A stretch of DNA of 7,382 nt from positions 1 to 7,382 of the forward strand of contig JBDRAU010000052.1 in NCBI GenBank assembly GCA_043823315.1, written 5' to 3'. Within the stretch, counting starts at the first letter, position 1. Every line of letters begins with the position of its first letter. Source of the DNA: JBDRAU01 sp043823315. GTDB taxonomy: Bacteria > Patescibacteriota > UBA1384 > DTJR01. Below, piece after piece: positions 5,371 to 7,382 of the stretch. The notes below the pieces were generated by a model. The model did not search any database. It was given only the letters and a program-made list of their open reading frames with translations, and was not told where the DNA came from. A program made the position numbers and the translations under genes.

Positions 5371-5820
5371 CTACATGACCTGCTTATCTGCCGGTCCTCC
5401 GCAGTGCGAACAGAAGAGAACGACCCTGTAATAGCCTTGGCAGATAACCTCGTGCACGGTTCCCGGAAAGACGAAGACCAGTGTGCCTGGCCTGTACTCA
5501 CGCCGCTCGTCGTTGATCTCGAGAGTCAGTATGCCCTCTATGACATAGTAGACCTCGGTGGCGAGCTTGTGCACATGCCGATCCTCCTTGGCACCGCTTT
5601 CGAAGATGGCGCACTCGAAGTCCTCGGTGAGCACAATCGGCGTCTTTGTTCCGTCCGTTCCGGGCTCCCAGCCCATATCCTGAGCGATACACTCGCTCGG
5701 GAATGGCGGAGTGATTGAGAGGAGTTTCCTCGCGTGGCGTCCGCCTTCGGCCCATGCCGGATCTCGGCGTATTGCCTCAGGAGTAACCACCAACGCTGAT
5801 AATCTGTTCCCGTCAGCCAT
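5371..5820 (-). CDS. Single-domain cupin protein
   Basis: A 149-residue protein from the ATG at 5820, with AGGAGG eight bases upstream on the - strand. Cupin motif 1 is exact (G-X5-HXH-X4-E-X6-G, residues 76-96, metal ligands His82, His84, Glu89); motif 2 is GTLVFVFPGTVH with His123 as the fourth ligand. Cupin beta-barrels bind a metal and serve as isomerases, dioxygenases or sugar-binding proteins; nothing here shows which. The N-terminal 50 residues and a C-terminal CSHCGG (137-142, possible extra metal site) are particular to this protein. Sampled lines are about 58-60% GC, against 25-40% in neighbouring genes, and codons such as CTC, GTC and GCC are frequent, suggesting acquisition from another lineage. 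It is a lone gene between two opposite-strand tRNAs with its own promoter and long leader. Confidence 0.85.
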   Translation of the reverse strand: MADGNRLSALVVTPEAIRRDPAWAEGGRHARKLLSITPPFPSECIAQDMGWEPGTDGTKTPIVLTEDFECAIFESGAKEDRHVHKLATEVYYVIEGILTLEINDERREYRPGTLVFVFPGTVHEVICQGYYRVVLFCSHCGGPADKQVM

Positions 5821-5959
5821 CCTGCAACCCTCCTTTTGCCGGTCAGGTTCAAGACCTTAATCCGGTTGGGTACTTCATGGCTCGACCATTTTTTTAGGTC
5901 GTCGTCGCCTTTGGTCAATGTTCAAACACCCGCTTCAGGAGTTTTCTTCCCTTAGCAGA
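5821..5959 (-). promoter_or_regulatory. Long structured 5' leader of the cupin gene (candidate cis-regulatory RNA)
   Basis: From the inferred start near 5959 to the ATG is about 140 bases. On the - strand it contains a GGGT/ACCC closure (positions 5928-5931 and 5868-5871), an internal CGACC/GGTCG hairpin (5883-5901) with an A-rich loop, and a second hairpin with outer CCGG/CCGG and inner AGGT/ACCT (5839-5865). The strong Shine-Dalgarno AGGAGG (complement of 5829-5834) could pair with CTCCT near the 5' end (complement of 5937-5941). Two overlapping mini-ORFs (MVEP and MKYPTGLRS) are present without obvious binding sites. A short stretch recalls the TPP riboswitch (TTGAACCTGA), but its other conserved parts are absent. 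No known riboswitch class recognised. Confidence 0.4.
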
Positions 5960-5965
5960 CAGGTC

Positions 5966-5994
5966 AATATACCACAAATCTTGCCAAAAGTCAA
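5966..5994 (-). promoter_or_regulatory. Consensus promoter for the cupin gene
   Basis: On the - strand, TTGACT (complement of 5989-5994) and TATATT (complement of 5966-5971) are separated by exactly 17 bases, and TGG precedes the -10. The inferred start is near 5959. It overlaps the opposite-strand tRNA-Gly promoter. Confidence 0.7.
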
Positions 5995-6009
5995 GGAGTG
6001 GGATAGAAT
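5981..6009 (+). promoter_or_regulatory. Promoter for tRNA-Gly
   Basis: TTGCCA (5981-5986) and TAGAAT (6004-6009) are 17 bases apart. The inferred start near 6016 gives a 5' leader of about 37 bases before the tRNA. Its -35 box lies inside the spacer of the divergent cupin promoter. Confidence 0.65.
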
Positions 6010-6052
6010 AGTCCTGCAAATAGTTCTTTGTGTGTTTAAAAAGAATAGCTGA

Positions 6053-6127
6053 GCGGGTATCGTATAATGGTTATTATACGTGCTTGCCAAGCACGAGATG
6101 CGGGTTCGATTCCCGCTACCCGCTCCA
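6053..6127 (+). tRNA. tRNA-Gly (anticodon GCC), CCA encoded
   Basis: Acceptor GCGGGTA pairs with TACCCGC, followed by T and encoded CCA. Anticodon stem CGTGC/GCACG with loop TTGCCAA gives GCC at 6086-6088. T-stem GCGGG/CCCGC carries the normal TTCGATT loop. The D-stem is short with a G-T pair, and the D-loop keeps GG. Standard bacterial glycine tRNA. Confidence 0.96.
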
Positions 6128-6132
6128 ACAAG

Positions 6133-6155
6133 ATGGCCACGAAGTGGTCATTTTT
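6133..6155 (+). terminator. Intrinsic terminator after tRNA-Gly
   Basis: ATGGCCAC and GTGGTCAT pair (one G-T) around GAA, followed directly by a run of five T. It starts five bases after the CCA end. Confidence 0.85.
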
Positions 6156-6162
6156 AGATCAA

Positions 6163-6837
6163 TTAAACCCTTCTGCCCGTTAATTGTTCACTCAAAAGTT
6201 CAGTCCAGACATATATTTTCTCCTTAAGTTCTCTGTCGCTAACAGATATGTTGCAAATTCCGTAAGATATCCTTCTTTTCTTGTGACGTCCGATTATATA
6301 CTGAGTTTTATAAAAGTTTTCCGGCGAAAGATTTAAGAACTGATTCCAATAAGTTTTACAAATATTTTCATTTAGATCCTTATAGAGGATCATGGTTGCC
6401 TTGATCTTTATAATTTCGACATTGCAAACTTGGCTTAGAAATTGCATAAAAATAAGTATAATTTTCGGATTTATGTTTGAAAGTCTTACAAGTGAATGAT
6501 CAAATTTATTGTCTCCTTCTCCGAGGTATATCATTAGACCAGCTTGAAATAAGTTACTGTCTTTGTGTAATGCATATTCTTGCCTTGCTCTCTCTCGGAA
6601 GTGCCTAACCTTCTCTGCAAAATTTATTTTATTTTGTTCAGCCATTTTCTTTGCTTGCAGTGAGGATGTAATTCTTCTCTTATCGGTGAGCTTATTTTTA
6701 ATCTTATTTGACCAGTCCTCATCCGAAAACCAGTTTGACAAAGTGCTCTTAGGAACTCCTAACTTTTCGTTAATTGATTTATAGCTTAGTCCTTGTTTTC
6801 TTAGTAGCGCTGCTTTATCAAAATCATCTCTTTTCAT
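6163..6837 (-). CDS. HTH protein with LAGLIDADG-like domain, function uncertain
   Basis: A 224-residue basic protein. Residues 9-37 (AALLRKQGLSYKSINEKLGV followed by PKSTLSNWF) form a clear helix-turn-helix of the resolvase/transposase type. A charged linker (45-92) leads to QAGLMIYLGEGD (98-109), which resembles the LAGLIDADG helix (GLIDGEG pattern) with the acidic residue in place, then VRLSNINPKIILIFMQFL (117-134), a usual continuation in that fold. Only one such motif is seen, so it would act as a dimer or as a degenerate DNA-binding version, as in WhiA-like regulators. Candidate roles are transcription regulator or homing-type nuclease beside a tRNA gene; the sequence does not decide. 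It is strongly AT-rich (one sampled line 25% GC). The ATG at 6837 has no Shine-Dalgarno, but its promoter places the transcription start at the ATG. Confidence 0.75.
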   Translation of the reverse strand: MKRDDFDKAALLRKQGLSYKSINEKLGVPKSTLSNWFSDEDWSNKIKNKLTDKRRITSSLQAKKMAEQNKINFAEKVRHFRERARQEYALHKDSNLFQAGLMIYLGEGDNKFDHSLVRLSNINPKIILIFMQFLSQVCNVEIIKIKATMILYKDLNENICKTYWNQFLNLSPENFYKTQYIIGRHKKRRISYGICNISVSDRELKEKIYVWTELLSEQLTGRRV

Positions 6838-6843
6838 AGTCTA

Positions 6844-6872
6844 ATTATAGGACGCGTCGCGAGTTCAGTCAA
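6844..6872 (-). promoter_or_regulatory. Near-perfect promoter giving a leaderless HTH mRNA
   Basis: On the - strand, TTGACT (complement of 6867-6872) and TATAAT (complement of 6844-6849) are 17 bases apart. Only six bases separate TATAAT from the ATG at 6837, so transcription should begin at or next to the start codon. The spacer contains the GC palindrome CGCGACGCG, a possible operator. Confidence 0.8.
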
Positions 6873-6926
6873 ATACGATATTTTCTTTTTTTTGGTGTAT
6901 GGTCGGGCAAAAAATCCAACGTCTAA

Positions 6927-7076
6927 GGTTTGCATCCTTGACCCACTCGCTAAACCTTACCTAAAAAGGAATTGCATTCTCTACTCTCAGTGCAATTAGT
7001 GAGGGGTCGTGGGCAATATTATAAATCACGAGGTTCGATGTTCGCCCAATGTTCGGTGACTTTCGCCAGTTTTATA
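6927..7076. repeat. Tandem structured unit 1 (150 bases)
   Basis: First of two diverged direct copies offset by exactly 150 bases over the core (50 of 70 identical for 6931-7000 versus 7081-7150). It folds as GACCC/GGGTC (6940-6944, 7004-7008), CTCGCTAA/TTAGTGAG (6946-6953, 6996-7003) and an apical GGAAT/ATTCT stem with loop TGC (6968-6980). The later part (to 7076) shares GTTCG..ATGTTCG with unit 2. No convincing ORF covers it. Direction of transcription, if any, is not clear. Confidence 0.65.
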
Positions 7077-7228
7077 GGTTCAAGCCCTTGACCCCGCCAC
7101 CAAGCCTTACTGAAAAAGGGATTGCATCCTCTACTTTCAGTGCGGCTGGTGCAAGGGTCTGCGTTTAATATTGCAAGAGCTTGAAATTTTGCTTGTTCGG
7201 AGTATGTTCGTAGCGAATTTTGAGATTT
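7077..7228. repeat. Tandem structured unit 2 (about 150 bases)
   Basis: Second copy. It folds as GACCC/GGGTC (7090-7094, 7155-7159), CACCA-A-GCC/GGCTGGTG (7098-7106, 7144-7151), ACTGAAA/TTTCAGT (7109-7115, 7135-7141) and an apical GGGAT/ATCCT stem with loop TGC (7118-7130). The second and apical helices keep pairing although their bases differ from unit 1. The middle helix is not present in unit 1. The right boundary is approximate. A - strand ORF across this unit is interrupted at the same place in unit 1 and is not counted as a gene. Confidence 0.65.
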
Positions 7229-7267
7229 ACAGATATACACACTGAATAAGTTGCGAAACATATGAGA

Positions 7268-7292
7268 CTCCTGTGGTAGAACTAGCAGGAGG
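7268..7292 (+). promoter_or_regulatory. Hairpin containing the Shine-Dalgarno of the right-edge gene
   Basis: CTCCTG (7268-7273) pairs with CAGGAG (7286-7291), so AGGAGG (7287-7292) is mostly in the stem. A five-codon mini-ORF (MRLLW, 7262-7279) runs through the left arm, which could link its translation to opening of the site. The role is inferred. Confidence 0.4.
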
Positions 7293-7297
7293 AAATT

Positions 7298-7382
7298 GTG
7301 CAGATAAAACACTTGTGGTATCAGACGAGATTGCATAGTAATAAAGCTATGCAAAGAATAAATAGACTATTTCGTTTTGAAA
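7298..7382 (+). CDS. Start of an unidentified gene running off the right edge
   Basis: A GTG at 7298 sits five bases after AGGAGG, the best-placed Shine-Dalgarno on the + strand here, and the frame stays open for all 28 visible codons to the window end. The visible product begins MQIKHLWYQTRLHSNKAM and is basic. An ATG at 7349 is an alternative start. Too little is visible to name a family. It follows the tandem structured units and diverges from the HTH gene. Confidence 0.45.
   Translation, partial: MQIKHLWYQTRLHSNKAMQRINRLFRFE
7331..7354 (+). other. Perfect 8-bp hairpin within the right-edge reading frame
   Basis: TTGCATAG and CTATGCAA pair around the 8-base loop TAATAAAG. It lies about 30 bases after the proposed GTG start and could be an operator or a translation-affecting structure. 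No further copy is seen. Confidence 0.35.

Noticed and set aside
5320..5718. + strand ORF opposite the cupin gene
   Set aside because: It is antisense to a gene with an exact cupin motif, has no family signature, and starts in the hairpin block.
5538..5918. - strand ORF beginning in the cupin leader
   Set aside because: It overlaps the cupin in another frame, lacks a binding site, and its later part is Arg/Ser-rich as expected for an out-of-frame read of GC-rich DNA.
5821..5959. TPP riboswitch before the cupin
   Set aside because: Only TTGAACCTGA resembles the class; the CTGAGA part and the rest of the conserved core are absent.
6030..6227. + strand ORF across tRNA-Gly
   Set aside because: It is a chance frame through the tRNA and its terminator into the 3' end of the opposite gene.
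7077..7102. tRNA-like 3' end (GGTTCAAGCCC...CCACCA)
   Set aside because: The spacing from the T-loop to CCA is off by one, the T-stem does not pair, and no matching 5' half exists.
7019..7354. - strand ORF over the tandem units
   Set aside because: The same frame is interrupted in unit 1, no binding site precedes it, and conservation follows stems rather than codons.

Overview
This window reads like a low-to-medium GC genome of a Candidate Phyla Radiation (Patescibacteria) bacterium. That placement is inferred from gene content (a PgeF-family protein, a UPF0104 flippase-like protein, a sortase, small membrane proteins without close named relatives, a solo HTH protein with a LAGLIDADG-like motif), from tight gene overlaps and from starts with very short or no leader. 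No rRNA or marker gene is present to prove it. Stops TAA, TAG and TGA are all used, so the code looks standard.

Left part (1-2909, + strand): a compact set of cell-surface genes. A 5'-truncated pgeF overlaps a membrane flippase-like gene, which overlaps a sortase gene. About 110 bases later comes a small secreted protein with a C-terminal DADTG + membrane helix + basic tail, a plausible substrate of that sortase. The gap before it holds a perfect 15-bp inverted repeat whose right arm contains the likely ribosome binding site. Next (2993-4432, +) is a membrane-anchored surface protein. It is preceded by four tandem 7-base repeats and a perfect 12-bp hairpin that overlaps its promoter. It converges on a small single-pass membrane protein (4522-4893, -) across a long imperfect inverted repeat.

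Middle (5048-6155): tRNA-Cys(GCA) and tRNA-Gly(GCC), both + strand and both followed by hairpin terminators. Between them, on the - strand, is a cupin gene of clearly higher GC content, with a consensus promoter, a leader of about 140 bases with several hairpins, and a strong Shine-Dalgarno. Downstream of the cupin lies a block of hairpins with a possible pseudoknot. The cupin promoter overlaps the tRNA-Gly promoter back to back.

Right part (6163-7382): an AT-rich - strand gene encoding an N-terminal HTH and a LAGLIDADG-like region, driven by a near-perfect promoter that places the transcription start at its ATG. Then come about 450 bases with no convincing gene but with two diverged 150-base tandem units that fold alike through compensatory changes. 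Last is the start of a gene running off the right edge, behind a Shine-Dalgarno held in a hairpin.

The most unusual signals are: (1) three 23-base hairpins with an identical 7-base loop (GGTGGAA or its complement) but different 8-bp stems, all inserted in frame inside coding sequence; (2) the tandem structured 150-base units; (3) the cupin leader and 3' structured block; (4) tRNA-Cys with both partners of the conserved 18:55 elbow contact changed.
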